From Lysobacterales bacterium (GTDB taxonomy: Bacteria; Pseudomonadota; Gammaproteobacteria; Xanthomonadales; Xanthomonadaceae): a stretch of 53,435 bases of DNA. Position numbers and translations under genes: made by a program. Position 1 is the first letter of the stretch. Every line of letters starts with the position of its first letter. The notes below the pieces were generated by a model that did not search any database, was not told the origin of the DNA, and was given only the letters and a program-made list of their open reading frames with translations. The stretch is taken from assembly GCA_017302035.1 (NCBI GenBank), contig JAFLEA010000015.1:1-53435 (forward strand), given 5' to 3'. This document shows positions 44,749 to 53,435 of this stretch, piece after piece.

Positions 44749-45498
44749 CTACCGTGCCTTGCCCTGGTTGGCCACGGCCTCGGCCGCACGCTTCGCGGCC
44801 TCCGGGTCGCCGAGGTAGCGGTACGAGAGCACCTGCAATTCGTCGTCCAGCTCGAACAGCAACGGAATGCCGGTGGGGATGTTGAGTTCGAGGATGTCTT
44901 CCTTCGACACGCCGTTGAGGTACTTGTACAGCGCGCGCAGCGAATTGCCGTGCGCGGCAACCAGCACGTCCTTGCCGGACTTCAGCGCCGGGGCGATGGC
45001 GTCGTGCCAGTACGGCAGCACCCGCTCCAGGGTGGTGGCCAGCGATTCGGTCGAGGGCAGCGCGTTGCGGTCCAGGCCGGCGTAGCGCGGGTCGTTGGCC
45101 GGATGGCCGGGGTCATCCAGCGGCATCGGCGGCGGCGGGATGTCGTAGGAGCGGCGCCAGATCTTGACCTGCTCCTCGCCATGCCTGGCCGCGGTCTCGG
45201 CCTTGTCCAGACCCTGCAAGGCGCCGTAGTGGCGCTCGTTGAGGCGCCAGCTCTTGTGCACCGGGATCCAGTCCTGGTCCAGCTCGCCCAGGGCCAGGTT
45301 GAGAGTGCGGATGGCGCGCTTGAGGGTGGAGGTGAAGGCGACGTCGAAGTGCAGGCCTTCCTCGCGCATCAGCCGGCCGCCGGCCGCGGCCTCGGCGCGG
45401 CCCTGCTCGGTGAGGTCGACGTCGACCCAGCCGGTGAAGCGGTTCTCGAGGTTCCACTGGCTCTGGCCATGGCGCAGCAGGACAAGCTTGCGGGTCAC
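44749..45498 (-). CDS. gpmA: 2,3-bisphosphoglycerate-dependent phosphoglycerate mutase
   Basis: Glycolytic mutase interconverting 3- and 2-phosphoglycerate. The phosphohistidine is His10 in [38 protein letters not shown] and the second catalytic His in [15 protein letters not shown] are diagnostic, and 249 residues is the exact family size. The start is GTG 45498 with GGAG 6 nt upstream. An in-frame ATG ten codons earlier lacks a ribosome site. It is divergent from nfi. Confidence 0.96.
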   Translation of the reverse strand: MTRKLVLLRHGQSQWNLENRFTGWVDVDLTEQGRAEAAAGGRLMREEGLHFDVAFTSTLKRAIRTLNLALGELDQDWIPVHKSWRLNERHYGALQGLDKAETAARHGEEQVKIWRRSYDIPPPPMPLDDPGHPANDPRYAGLDRNALPSTESLATTLERVLPYWHDAIAPALKSGKDVLVAAHGNSLRALYKYLNGVSKEDILELNIPTGIPLLFELDDELQVLSYRYLGDPEAAKRAAEAVANQGKAR

Positions 45499-45615
45499 AG
45501 GAGTCTCCGGTGCGGATGCGGAAGGCATCCCCGGATTGTACCGGCCCGGCGCACAACGCTGCGGCAGGTGGTGCCCCGGCCACGCCTTCACCGACCATGG
45601 GTCCATAATCGACCC

Positions 45616-46308
45616 ATGGCCCTGCCCGCTTCCGCGACCGACCCCTTCCCCGGCTGGGACGGCAGCATCGCCGGCGCACGCGCGTTGCAGGCGGAACTGG
45701 CGGCCCAGGTGTCGCTGCGGGACGACTTCGTGGTTCCGCTGCGCAGCATCGCCGGTTTCGACGTCGGCTTCGAGGACCAGGGCCGGACCACCCGCGCGGC
45801 GGTGGTGCTGGTGGACGCGGATACGCTGCGGCCGCTGGAGTCGCACGTGGCGCGCATCCCGACCTCGATGCCCTACGTGCCAGGGCTGCTCAGCTTCCGC
45901 GAATTGCCGGCGCTGCTGCGGGCGCTGGCGATGCTGTCGCGGCCGCCGGACCTGGCGATGGTCGATGGCCAGGGCATCGCCCACCCGCGCCGGCTCGGCA
46001 TCGCCGCGCACTTCGGCGTGGCCGCCGGATTGCCGGCGCTGGGCGTGGCCAAGACCCTGCTGGTGGGACGCTTCGATCCGCCCGGGCCGGAACCGGGCGC
46101 GCACACGCCCATCGTCCATCGCGGCGAGGTGCTCGGCTATGCCCTGCGCAGCAAGCCGCGTTGCAATCCGTTGCTGGTCTCGCCCGGGCATCGGGTGTCG
46201 CTGCGGACGGCGTTGGCGCTGACGATGCGCTGCCTGGCCGGCTACCGGCTGCCCGAACCCACCCGCCTGGCGGACCGGCTGGCTTCGCGCCGCGACGGGC
46301 AGGACTGA
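45616..46308 (+). CDS. nfi: Endonuclease V (deoxyinosine 3' endonuclease)
   Basis: A 230-residue repair nuclease cutting near deoxyinosine. Family motifs are present: [10 protein letters not shown] (metal Asp), [18 protein letters not shown] with the catalytic Glu, [23 protein letters not shown] (metal Asp and the substrate loop), [16 protein letters not shown] and SPGHRVSL. Length and order are standard. A CATAAT box ends 6 nt before ATG 45616, giving a nearly leaderless arrangement. Confidence 0.95.
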   Translation: MALPASATDPFPGWDGSIAGARALQAELAAQVSLRDDFVVPLRSIAGFDVGFEDQGRTTRAAVVLVDADTLRPLESHVARIPTSMPYVPGLLSFRELPALLRALAMLSRPPDLAMVDGQGIAHPRRLGIAAHFGVAAGLPALGVAKTLLVGRFDPPGPEPGAHTPIVHRGEVLGYALRSKPRCNPLLVSPGHRVSLRTALALTMRCLAGYRLPEPTRLADRLASRRDGQD

Positions 46309-46445
46309 GCCTGCGGGCCACACCCGGCCCATCACACAAGCACGCCGCAGCGCGGCTGCACTGCAACACTCCGTCCCCGCGGCGCGACCGCCCCGCCCGG
46401 CATCGCATGCGATGCTGTCCGCCCCTTGCAGCCACCGGAAAGGCC

Positions 46446-47309
46446 ATGAGCACGATCATCGAGCCGCGGGTACACGACCTCGGCGACGGCTTCGTCGTCC
46501 GCCGCGCCGTGCCTACGCTGCAGATGCGCAGCGTCGGCCCGTTCGTGTTCGTCGACCACATGGGCCCGGCACTGTTCGAGCCCGGCCGCGGCCTGGACGT
46601 GCGCCCGCACCCGCACATCGGCCTGGCCACCGTCACCTTCCTGTGGGCCGGCGCGATCGAACACCGCGATACCCTCGGCTCGGAGCAGGTGATCCGCCCG
46701 GGCGACGTGAACTGGATGACTGCCGGCCGTGGCATTGCCCACTCCGAACGCACGCCCGCAGCCGAGCGTGCCGCCGGCAGCCCGGCGCACGGCATGCAGA
46801 CCTGGGTGGCGCTGCCGAGGGCGCACGAGGAAACCGCACCGGCCTTCCATCACCATCCCGCCGCCACTCTGCCTTCGCAGCGCCGCGACGGCGCCTGGCT
46901 GCGGGTGATCGCCGGCCGCGCCTATGGCGAGGAATCGCCGGTGCAGGTGTTCTCCGGCACCCTCAACGTCGCCGTCGACCTGGAACCGGACGCCGAACTG
47001 GCGCTGGACGACGGCCATCCCGAACGCGCGCTCTACCTCCTCGAAGGCCAGGCCCAGCTCGATGGCGCGGACATTCCGGCCCGCCACCTGATCGTCCCCG
47101 AGCGCGGCACCCGGCCCCGGCTGCGTGCCACGACCCCGCTCAAGGCCATGCTGCTGGGCGGCGAGCCGCTGGACGGCCACCGCCACCTGTGGTGGAACTT
47201 CGTTTCCAGTTCGCAGGAGCGGATCGAGCAGGCCAAGCAGGACTGGTTGCAGGGCCGCTTCGGCAGGATCGAGGGCGACGACGAGTTCATCCCGCTGCCG
47301 CCGCGCTGA
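46446..47309 (+). CDS. Pirin-family bicupin protein
   Basis: A 287-residue cytosolic protein of the pirin family, two cupin domains. The N-terminal metal cupin carries [31 protein letters not shown] (His-x-His pair), then [18 protein letters not shown] (His and Glu ligands). The C-terminal half has [13 protein letters not shown] and [21 protein letters not shown], the usual ending. Some pirins are quercetin dioxygenases, others regulate enzymes. The role here is open. ATG 46446 follows an AAAGG-type ribosome site. Confidence 0.93.
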   Translation: MSTIIEPRVHDLGDGFVVRRAVPTLQMRSVGPFVFVDHMGPALFEPGRGLDVRPHPHIGLATVTFLWAGAIEHRDTLGSEQVIRPGDVNWMTAGRGIAHSERTPAAERAAGSPAHGMQTWVALPRAHEETAPAFHHHPAATLPSQRRDGAWLRVIAGRAYGEESPVQVFSGTLNVAVDLEPDAELALDDGHPERALYLLEGQAQLDGADIPARHLIVPERGTRPRLRATTPLKAMLLGGEPLDGHRHLWWNFVSSSQERIEQAKQDWLQGRFGRIEGDDEFIPLPPR

Positions 47310-47512
47310 ACGCGGCCGTCCCGCGCTCCGGCACGCCCCGGCGGCCACGCCGTCCCCGTGCGGTCGACCGGATCGCAACGTCGACGCCCGCGCCGAGGCG
47401 CGGCCCGCTTGCGCCCGATCCGGACATCGGTGAACCCGGCCCGTCTTCGTATTCATGATCCTGCCGGCCGCGGCCACTGCCGCCGGATGGCAAATGCGGT
47501 TAGGATGGTGCG

Positions 47513-48790
47513 ATGCAACAACCGATCCAGAGGCGTGGGTACTCCATGCTCTACCAGCTCCACGAGCTCAACCGCGCGATGATGGCCCCCTGGGTCCATC
47601 TGGCCGAAGCCAACTCGCGCATCTTCTCCCACCCCTCCAGCTGGGCGTCCTCGCTGCCCGGCGCCGAGCGCGTCGCCGCCGGCAACGAGCTGGTCCACCG
47701 GCTGGGCAAGGACTACGAGAAGCCGCCGTGGAACATCCACGAGGTGGAGATCGGCGGGCGCAAGGTGCCGATCCTGGAGCAGGAGGAAGTGCGCAGGCCG
47801 TTCTGCCGCCTGGTCCGGTTCAAGCGCTACAGCGACGACGCGGCCACCATCGCCCGGCTCAAGGACAACCCGGTGGTGCTGGTGGTGGCGCCGCTGTCCG
47901 GCCACCATGCCACCCTGCTGCGCGACACCGTGCGTACCCTGCTGCGCGACCACAAGGTCTACGTCACCGACTGGATCGACGCACGCATGGTCCCGGCGGT
48001 AGACGGCAGCTTCGGCCTGGACGACTACGTGGCCTACATCGAGGGCTTCATCCGCCACATCGGCGCGCAGAACCTGCACGTGATGAGCGTATGCCAGCCG
48101 ACCGTGCCGGTGATGGCCGCGGTCTCGCTGATGGCCGCGCGCGGCGAGAAGCTGCCGCGCTCGATGGTGATGATGGGCGGACCGATCGACGCGCGCCGCA
48201 GCCCGACGTCGGTCAACAACCTGGCCACGCGCAAGCCGATGTCGTGGTTCGAGAACAACGTGATCCATACCGTGCCCCAGCCCTACCCGGGCCAGGGCCG
48301 CCACGTCTATCCCGGTTTCCTGCAGCACGCCGGCTTCATCGCGATGAACCCCAGCCGCCACTTCATGTCGCACTGGGATTTCTATTCGGACCTGGTCAAG
48401 GGCGACATGCAGGACGCAGACGGCCACCGCAAGTTCTACGACGAGTACAACGCGGTGCTGGACATGCCGGCGGAGTACTACCTGGACACGATCCACACCG
48501 TGTTCCAGGAGTTCCTGCTGCCGCGCGGCAAGTGGAAGGTGAACGGCGAACTGGTGAAGCCCTCGGCGATCAAGGGCCCGGCGCTGATGACCATCGAGGG
48601 CGAGCTGGACGACATCTCCGGCGTCGGCCAGACCGCCGCCGCGCACGACCTGTGCACCGGCATCCCCCGGTCCAGGCAGAAGCGCCTGACCGTGGAAGGC
48701 GCCGGCCACTACGGCATCTTCAGCGGCCGGCGCTGGCGCGAGAGCGTGTACCCACAGGTGCGCGATTTCTTCGCCCGGTATTCGGCCTGA
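47513..48790 (+). CDS. phaZ: Intracellular polyhydroxyalkanoate (PHB) depolymerase
   Basis: A 425-residue alpha/beta-hydrolase of the intracellular PHB depolymerase family, releasing 3-hydroxybutyrate from storage granules. The Cys nucleophile lies in MSVCQPTVP (Cys194 from this start). DPV-type VVLVVAPLSGHHATLLR, IEGFIRHIGAQNLH, FLQHAGFIAMNPSRH, the Asp in EGELDDISGVGQT and His in GAGHYGIFSGRRWRE complete the triad. Start choice is open: ATG 47513 has an AGGA site, while ATG 47546 (MLYQLHELN) is the usual family start. No PHB synthase gene is near. Confidence 0.93.
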   Translation: MQQPIQRRGYSMLYQLHELNRAMMAPWVHLAEANSRIFSHPSSWASSLPGAERVAAGNELVHRLGKDYEKPPWNIHEVEIGGRKVPILEQEEVRRPFCRLVRFKRYSDDAATIARLKDNPVVLVVAPLSGHHATLLRDTVRTLLRDHKVYVTDWIDARMVPAVDGSFGLDDYVAYIEGFIRHIGAQNLHVMSVCQPTVPVMAAVSLMAARGEKLPRSMVMMGGPIDARRSPTSVNNLATRKPMSWFENNVIHTVPQPYPGQGRHVYPGFLQHAGFIAMNPSRHFMSHWDFYSDLVKGDMQDADGHRKFYDEYNAVLDMPAEYYLDTIHTVFQEFLLPRGKWKVNGELVKPSAIKGPALMTIEGELDDISGVGQTAAAHDLCTGIPRSRQKRLTVEGAGHYGIFSGRRWRESVYPQVRDFFARYSA

Positions 48791-48810
48791 CCGGCCCTGC
48801 CCGGAAATGA

Positions 48811-48844
48811 CGGAAGGCCCCGCCATGCGCGGGGCCTTCCGTTT
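48811..48844. terminator. Strong terminator after phaZ, between convergent genes
   Basis: Thirteen-base perfect stem (CGGAAGGCCCCGC / GCGGGGCCTTCCG) with a CATGC loop and TTT on the + strand, 21 nt after the phaZ stop. It could also serve the opposing sensor-protein gene. Confidence 0.85.
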
Positions 48845-48887
48845 GTGGCGCGCGGATCATCGACGCCCGGGGCGCGGCACTCCCGCC

Positions 48888-49865
48888 TCACACAATCGGG
48901 TCGCGGACCAGCAGGTGCTTGGCCAGCCAGCCGTGGAAGCGGCCGACCAGACGCGCCAGGTGCAGGGTGGCGAACAGCAGCAGCACGCCGCACACGAACA
49001 ACGCCGGCAGGCCCCACGCCGGCAGCGAGGTATGGACCACGCCTTCGCCGTAATTCAGCAACTGCCAGCCGTCGATGCTCATGTTGGCGTTGGCCACCCC
49101 CGTCCATACCAGCACCGGCGTGACCGCCAGCGAGATCGACAACGCCAGCAGGGTGACCACGGCGCTGAAGTAGGCAGTGCCCAGCGGCAGCATCAGCAGC
49201 AGGTAGGCCATCGCCGTCCAGGTGCGCGGATCGGTGAACAGTTCCTTGATCCGGGTCATCCACGGCTTGTCGCGCTGGGTATACAGCGGCCGCCGCGGCA
49301 TGCGCACGCCCAGCAGGGTCTCGACGATGCGGCCCTCCACCAGCGACAGCAACCGCACCGACATCAGGAACAGCAGCAGCAGCGGGATGCCGACGATCAG
49401 CACCAGCAGGCCCAGCGACAGGCTGGCGCCGGTGACCACCCAGGTGAAGTAGAAGATGCCGGTGGCCATGGCCAGCAGCATGTAGAACAGCGAGCCGTAG
49501 GTGTACGGATCGGCGACCACGCCGAAGAAGCGCCCGGCCAGCGAACGCCGCTTCGGCGGCTGCGGCGGGCGCAGCGCGCGGTTCACCGTGACCTCGGTCT
49601 CGCGGTAGATGTCGGCCACTTCTTCCGGGGCGCCGTAGCTGCCGGCGACGGCGGCGATCACTTCGGCCTCGTTGCGGCCGCCCCCCGCCTTCGCCTGGTT
49701 GGCGGCCAGTTCCGAGCGCAGGTATTCCTCGGCGTCGTAGAGCGCGTCCTGGACCATGGCCGGGTCGGCGCCGGCGAGCGCCTCGCGCAGCTGCGCCAGG
49801 TATTCGGGGATGGTGGTGGGCAGCGGCCGCGGGGCGGACGACTGCGCGGATGCGGTGGCGGTCAT
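48888..49865 (-). CDS. HAAS-domain/putative sensor membrane protein
   Basis: A 325-residue protein. The N-terminal helical domain (IPEYLAQLREALAGADPAMVQDALYDAEEYLRSELA) resembles the HAAS domain that accompanies PadR regulators. After a short linker come two pairs of membrane helices (YGSLFYMLLAMATGIFYF, LLVLIVGIPLLLLFLM, MAYLLLMLPLGTAYF, LLALSISLAVTPVLVW) and a final LPALFVCGVLLLFATLHLA. The middle fits the putative-sensor fold seen in actinobacterial and xanthomonad proteins. The ATG at 49865 overlaps the PadR stop by ATGA, so the two are co-translated. No known ligand. Confidence 0.82.
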   Translation of the reverse strand: MTATASAQSSAPRPLPTTIPEYLAQLREALAGADPAMVQDALYDAEEYLRSELAANQAKAGGGRNEAEVIAAVAGSYGAPEEVADIYRETEVTVNRALRPPQPPKRRSLAGRFFGVVADPYTYGSLFYMLLAMATGIFYFTWVVTGASLSLGLLVLIVGIPLLLLFLMSVRLLSLVEGRIVETLLGVRMPRRPLYTQRDKPWMTRIKELFTDPRTWTAMAYLLLMLPLGTAYFSAVVTLLALSISLAVTPVLVWTGVANANMSIDGWQLLNYGEGVVHTSLPAWGLPALFVCGVLLLFATLHLARLVGRFHGWLAKHLLVRDPIV

Positions 49866-50227
49866 GCGGATGCTCCTTCCAGCACGGAATCGACGGAATC
49901 TCGGGTGGCGCGCCAGGCGGCGGCCCATTGGTCGAGGACCTGGCGGCCCTCGGCGGTGATGCGGTAGTAGCGGCGCGGCGGGCCGGACACCGAGGGCTCG
50001 ACGTGGCTGTCCAGCAATCCGCCCCCTTCCAGGTTGCGCAGCACCGGATACAGCGCGCTCTGCTTGCCGGCCAGCACGCCCTCGCCGAGTTGCTCCAGGC
50101 GCTTGGCGATCAGGTAGCCGTACAACGGTTCCGGCGCCTGGGCCAGGACCGCCAGCAGCACCAGGGACACGGTGCCGGCACTGAGCTCCTTCTGGAATTT
50201 CTTCAGTTGCGCTTCGATTTCGCCCAT
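49862..50227 (-). CDS. PadR-family transcriptional regulator
   Basis: A 121-residue winged-helix repressor. It opens with [40 protein letters not shown] and continues [25 protein letters not shown] (recognition helix) and [16 protein letters not shown] (wing). The C-terminal helix would mediate dimerisation. The GGGAG site lies 8 nt before ATG 50227. It is the first gene of a two-gene unit with the membrane sensor protein, and probably represses its own promoter, as PadR proteins in such pairs usually do. Confidence 0.92.
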   Translation of the reverse strand: MGEIEAQLKKFQKELSAGTVSLVLLAVLAQAPEPLYGYLIAKRLEQLGEGVLAGKQSALYPVLRNLEGGGLLDSHVEPSVSGPPRRYYRITAEGRQVLDQWAAAWRATRDSVDSVLEGASA

Positions 50228-50270
50228 CTCGGCAGCTCCCGCTAGCGTGGGGTCAGCTAGTCTGGAGGCA

Positions 50271-50298
50271 ATACTATTCTCAACTTCGGTATAGCGAA
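50271..50298 (-). promoter_or_regulatory. Candidate PadR promoter and operator
   Basis: An AT-rich island in GC-rich sequence. The -10-like TAGTAT (50276-50271) is 16 nt from a weak -35 TTCGCT (50298-50293), reading toward padR. Overlapping it are inverted repeats ATAC(N14)GTAT (50271-50292) and CTAT(N13)ATAG (50274-50294), a shape suited to a dimeric PadR repressor. Confidence 0.45.
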
Positions 50299-50439
50299 TG
50301 TGCCGTTAGTCACCCCGACCCTGGAGGGGCAGGGTCCGTCTGCGGTGTGCCGCTACCGGGTTCCTGCCATGGCGCTTGGCGGGCCCCGGGCGGCACAGCG
50401 AGAATCGACCCATCTCCGCCACGCACCACGCCCGACGCC

Positions 50440-51345
50440 ATGACCATTCCGCGCCTCCTCCTGCTCGCCTGCCTGCTCGCCCCGTTGCCGCCGGCCACCG
50501 CCGCCGCGCCCTACCGCAGTGCGCAGCAGATCCTCGATGCCTCCCCGGCTGCGGACTGGCGCACGCCCGATCCGGACAACCTGCTGTACATGGAACTGGA
50601 CGCCGGTCGGGTGGTGATCGAACTGGCGCCGGGCTTCGCCCCGGAGCACGTGGCCAACATCCGCACCCTGGCCCGGGAGGGTTTCTGGGATGGCACCGGC
50701 ATCTATCGAGTGCAGGACAATTTCGTGGCCCAGTTCGGCGATGCCGATGCCGACGATCCGACCAAGGCGAAGCGCCTGGGCGCGGCCAGGACCCGGCTGC
50801 CGGCCGAATTCGAGCGCGACGCCGCCGGCCTGGCCTTCGACCTGCTGCCGGATCCGGACGGCTGGTCGCCGCAGGTCGGCTTCGCCGACGGTTTCGCCGC
50901 CGGACGCGACGCTGGCGCCGGCAAGGCCTGGATGGCGCACTGCTACGGCGTGGTCGGCGCCGGCCGCAACCTCGAAGCCGACAGCAGCATCGGCGCCGAG
51001 CTGTACGTGGTGATCGGCCAGTCGCCGCGCCAATTGGACCGCAACATCACCCAGGTCGGGCGCGTGCTGCAGGGCATGGAACTGCTGAGCGCCTTGCCGC
51101 GCGGTCCCGAGCCGATGGGCTTCTACGAGGATCCCGCCCGGCGCACGCCGATCCGCGCCGTGCGCCTGGTCAGCGAGGTGCCCGCGGCCGAGCGCACGCC
51201 GTTGCAGGTGTTGCGCACCGACACGGCGACCTTCCGCGACATGGTCGAGGCGCGGCGCAACCGCCGCGACGACTTCTACAAGCGCCCGGCCGGGCACATC
51301 GACCTGTGCAACGTGCCGCTGCCGGTACGCGCGGCGAAGGATTGA
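50440..51345 (+). CDS. Periplasmic cyclophilin-type peptidyl-prolyl isomerase
   Basis: A 301-residue exported protein. A signal peptide ([18 protein letters not shown], cut near 23) is followed by a cyclophilin fold: [29 protein letters not shown], the [20 protein letters not shown] segment, [14 protein letters not shown] and the late [25 protein letters not shown]. The usual catalytic Arg region reads [10 protein letters not shown], so the Arg is in place. A long insertion between about residues 105 and 165 and a C-terminal extension ([12 protein letters not shown]) are larger than in minimal cyclophilins. ATG 50440 starts the signal peptide. Confidence 0.9.
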   Translation: MTIPRLLLLACLLAPLPPATAAAPYRSAQQILDASPAADWRTPDPDNLLYMELDAGRVVIELAPGFAPEHVANIRTLAREGFWDGTGIYRVQDNFVAQFGDADADDPTKAKRLGAARTRLPAEFERDAAGLAFDLLPDPDGWSPQVGFADGFAAGRDAGAGKAWMAHCYGVVGAGRNLEADSSIGAELYVVIGQSPRQLDRNITQVGRVLQGMELLSALPRGPEPMGFYEDPARRTPIRAVRLVSEVPAAERTPLQVLRTDTATFRDMVEARRNRRDDFYKRPAGHIDLCNVPLPVRAAKD

Positions 51346-51407
51346 CCGTCCTCACCCGGGCTTTATCCCCGTCCGCTACGCTGGTCCCACTCCACGGAGA
51401 TTCCGCC

Positions 51408-51701
51408 ATGCCCCTGCTTCGGATCCGCATCACCGGCAGCGACGACGACCTGCGCACCATCGCCGACCTGTTGCAGGGCGTGGAAGGCATCGAGCACGTC
51501 GAGGAGATCTCCGATCTGATGCCGCACATGGACGACGAGGACTCCAGCTCGGCCGGCCTGTCCGACGGCCTCGGCGGCGGCGTGCACGAACTGGAGGTGG
51601 ACGCGCCCAACGACTACACCGCCGGCCGCGTGCGCGAGGCGGTGGAGGAACTGGCGTACCGGCTGGGCCTGCTGGTGGAATTCGTCGACGACGAGGACTA
51701 G
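51408..51701 (+). CDS. Small acidic protein of unknown function
   Basis: A 97-residue acidic protein with a GGAG site before ATG 51408. Its first ~35 residues form a ferredoxin-like beta-alpha-beta pattern (LLRIRITGSDDDLRTIADLLQGVEGIEHVEEI). An acidic, Ser/Gly-rich middle (MDDEDSSSAGLSDG) and an amphipathic helix (GRVREAVEELAYRLGLLVEFV) follow. I do not recognise a named family. It sits 62 nt behind the cyclophilin gene and may be co-transcribed. Confidence 0.75.
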   Translation: MPLLRIRITGSDDDLRTIADLLQGVEGIEHVEEISDLMPHMDDEDSSSAGLSDGLGGGVHELEVDAPNDYTAGRVREAVEELAYRLGLLVEFVDDED

Positions 51702-51717
51702 CTTCGGCACCGCCGTC

Positions 51718-52656
51718 TCAAGGCAAGGCATCCAATGCGGCGTGCGCCAACGGTTTCAGCGCGCGCACCCGCTCGTCGTCGGAGCGGTCCGCCGCCAGGT
51801 ATATCTCCGAGAGGAACGCGGCCAGGTCGTGGCGCCGCGCCAGCCAGCCTTCGTCGGCGTAGGCCAGGGCCGGATCGCCCACGCGCCCGGGCAGGCCGCC
51901 GAACCAGGCCCGCCAGGCCTCCGCGTCGACCAGCCCGCGACGCGCGATGAGCAGCACCGGCCGGGCCAGGCGCGCCGGTTCGCCATGGATGTAGGCATGC
52001 CCGTCCGCGGGCGCGACCTGGCTGGCGACGGCGTCGAGCAGTCGCTGCAACTGCACGCGATCGACCTGCCCGTTGAGCGCCAGCTGCATGACCCAGTCCG
52101 CACCGTGGGCCACGCCATGGCGCCAGCCCTGTCCATCGACGTAGCCGCGATGGTCGCTCACCGAGGCCAGCCAGGCGGCGGCGCGGGCCACCATGTCCGC
52201 GCGCTCGGCCGGCGTCATCCACGGTTCGATGCGGTCCGTGCGTGCGATCTCCGCCAGGGTCAACGCGGCGAACGGCGCGGCGAATCCTCCGGCATCCGGC
52301 GCCTCCAGCGATGCCTGGAGCCGGTCGCGCAGGCTGCGCCGCAGCGGCGGCGGCAACTTCCCGCCGCGCAGCCATGCGGACAGCGCCTCGTAGGCGATGC
52401 CGTCGCGCAGTTCGGGATCGGGATCGGCCAGGCAATCCGGCAGCGCCAGCGCCAGTCCGGGGCGATCCGCGTCGGCGACCTCGAAGCCGTCCGCCTTCAA
52501 CGCCCGCAGCCCGGCCAGATCCAGGCCCGGTGGCGGACACGCCGCCTGCGCGGCCGTCGTGCCCAGCCACAGGCCGACGATCGCCAGCACGCGGATCGGC
52601 AGCGGCCCCTCAAGCGGTCGGCGACGCCCGGAAAGCCGCGAAGTCCGCCAGAACAT
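51718..52656 (-). CDS. DUF2785-like exported protein
   Basis: A 312-residue protein. A signal peptide lies slightly inside the N-terminus (PIRVLAIVGLWLGTTAAQA). The body matches the DUF2785 pattern: ELRDGIAYEALSAWL, LRDRLQASLEA with AFAALTLAEIARTDRIEPWMT, and then YVDGQGWRHGVAHGADWVMQLALN, rich in invariant-looking His, Trp and Asp. Repeated helices suggest an alpha-solenoid. The function is unknown. The ATG at 52656 shares its A with the stop of the SGNH hydrolase, so translation is coupled. Confidence 0.82.
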   Translation of the reverse strand: MFWRTSRLSGRRRPLEGPLPIRVLAIVGLWLGTTAAQAACPPPGLDLAGLRALKADGFEVADADRPGLALALPDCLADPDPELRDGIAYEALSAWLRGGKLPPPLRRSLRDRLQASLEAPDAGGFAAPFAALTLAEIARTDRIEPWMTPAERADMVARAAAWLASVSDHRGYVDGQGWRHGVAHGADWVMQLALNGQVDRVQLQRLLDAVASQVAPADGHAYIHGEPARLARPVLLIARRGLVDAEAWRAWFGGLPGRVGDPALAYADEGWLARRHDLAAFLSEIYLAADRSDDERVRALKPLAHAALDALP

Positions 52657-53435
52657 CACTGCGCCAGCGCGCGATCGATGGCCTGCCGTGCCAGCGGCGC
52701 CATGACCGCATAGCCGGCCGGCGACGGGTGCACGCCGTCGGGCGCCAGGTCCGCATCCAGCCCGCCCTGCGCATTGGCCAGCGCCGACCAGTAATCCAGG
52801 TACACCGCCCCGCTGCGCTGCGCATAGTCGGCGATCCACTCGTTCAGGCGCTGCACCTTGGCGGCGGGCCGCAGGCCGGGCCGCCACGGGTAGTCGCTCA
52901 CCGGCAGCACCGAGGCCAGCACCACGCGGATGCCGTGCGCCTGCGCCAGTTCGGTCATCGACCGCAGGTTGTCCTCGATCATCGCCTGCGTGGCCACGCC
53001 CGTGTTGCCGGCGATATCGTTGGTGCCGGCCAGGATCACCACCGCGTCCGGTTCCAGGTCGATCACGTCCTGGCGGAAACGGACCAGCATCTGCGCGGTG
53101 GTCTGCCCGGAGATGCCGCGATTGACGTAGGGCTGGCCGGGGAAGAACGTCGTGCCCGGTACGCGACCCCAACCGTCGGTGATCGAATCGCCGTAGAACA
53201 CCACCCGCCGCTCGCCTTCCACGGGTGACGGCAGCACGGCGTTGTCCGCGCGATAGCGCTCCAGTTGCGGCCAGTCGGCGAGGCGCGCCTGCAACGCACG
53301 GACCTGCTCCGGGCGCAGCGATTCCACCGGGGCGCTTAGCACGGGGTCGGCGGCGACCGGTGCGTCCTGCATGGCGCCGGCGGACGCCGCCGCGAGCAGC
53401 GCCAGCAGGCCGCAGCCGGCCGCCACCTGCCGCAT
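52656..53435 (-). CDS. Secreted SGNH/GDSL-family hydrolase
   Basis: A 259-residue exported esterase or acetylhydrolase of the platelet-activating-factor acetylhydrolase-like SGNH branch. A signal peptide (LLALLAAASAGAMQ) precedes block I VVFYGDSITDGWG (Ser84), block II Gly in NRGISGQTTAQML, block III GTNDIAGN (Asn) and block V DGVHPSPAGY (Asp and His). All catalytic residues are present. The ATG is the last three bases of the window, so a longer start outside cannot be ruled out. It is coupled to the downstream DUF2785-like gene. Confidence 0.93.
   Translation of the reverse strand: MRQVAAGCGLLALLAAASAGAMQDAPVAADPVLSAPVESLRPEQVRALQARLADWPQLERYRADNAVLPSPVEGERRVVFYGDSITDGWGRVPGTTFFPGQPYVNRGISGQTTAQMLVRFRQDVIDLEPDAVVILAGTNDIAGNTGVATQAMIEDNLRSMTELAQAHGIRVVLASVLPVSDYPWRPGLRPAAKVQRLNEWIADYAQRSGAVYLDYWSALANAQGGLDADLAPDGVHPSPAGYAVMAPLARQAIDRALAQ

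Noticed and set aside
1-53435. tRNA genes, rRNA genes, CRISPR arrays, integrase or transposase genes
   Set aside because: Intergenic gaps are all under about 230 bases. None shows a cloverleaf-like pattern, regularly spaced repeats, or recombinase motifs.

Overview
The window is very GC-rich and almost fully coding. From roughly base 3,100 to the right end it reads as chromosome of a gammaproteobacterium of the family Xanthomonadaceae (Lysobacter / Luteimonas / Pseudoxanthomonas / Xanthomonas type). The strongest pointers are the arginine cluster built around N-acetylornithine carbamoyltransferase and the fused N-acetylglutamate synthase/kinase, both Xanthomonadaceae hallmarks. Supporting pointers are the DksA-like protein with a long Lys/Ala/Pro tail and the FolE2, EF-P/EpmB and UbiG neighbourhoods. 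No tRNA, rRNA, CRISPR array, insertion sequence or prophage gene was seen.

Layout. 1-3866 (-): one open frame in which the kinase half of glutamate 5-kinase (ProB) runs directly into a STAND-type linker, a membrane helix, a coiled coil and many WD40 repeats that leave the window. The join sits on a short stretch both protein families could encode, so it is most probably an assembly chimera. 3883-11558 (-): argF'-argG-argE-argA/B-GNAT-argC-argH, then the proB start. This is the acetylated arginine route, in which acetylornithine goes to acetylcitrulline, citrulline, argininosuccinate and arginine. In front of argF' lies a small Arg-containing reading frame followed by three mutually exclusive RNA hairpins and a U-tract: a candidate transcription attenuator. 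11793-12314 (-): exported protein of unknown function. 12494-15594 (+): cysS, sufE-like, MFS exporter. 15665-16675 (-): DksA-like protein with a histone-like tail. 16784-19247 (+): yidD, dihydroorotase, M23 peptidase. 19454-24769 (-): folE2, a squalene/phytoene synthase-like gene, gph, ubiG, an MTA/SAH-deaminase-like amidohydrolase, efp. 24895-25941 (+): epmB, divergent from efp.

26068-27417 (-): rlmD. 27536-29156 (+): receiver-Hpt protein and rlmJ. 29190-30104 (-): cation efflux protein. 30198-34322 (+): GNAT and mfd. 34383-40809 (-): tag, an SLC13-type transporter with TrkA-C domains, a two-HKD phospholipase D/cardiolipin synthase-like protein, and an M13 lipoprotein peptidase. 41037-42203 (+): membrane-anchored alpha/beta hydrolase. 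42243-45498 (-): secreted M28 peptidase, a basic protein of unknown function, gpmA. 45616-48790 (+): nfi, pirin, intracellular PHB depolymerase. 48888-50227 (-): a PadR repressor overlapping a membrane sensor protein. 50440-51701 (+): periplasmic cyclophilin and a small acidic protein. 51718-53435 (-): DUF2785-like exported protein and an SGNH hydrolase.

Most of the content is housekeeping. The two points that most deserve follow-up are the arginine leader/attenuator at 11592-11745 and the ProB-WD40 join near 3081-3105.
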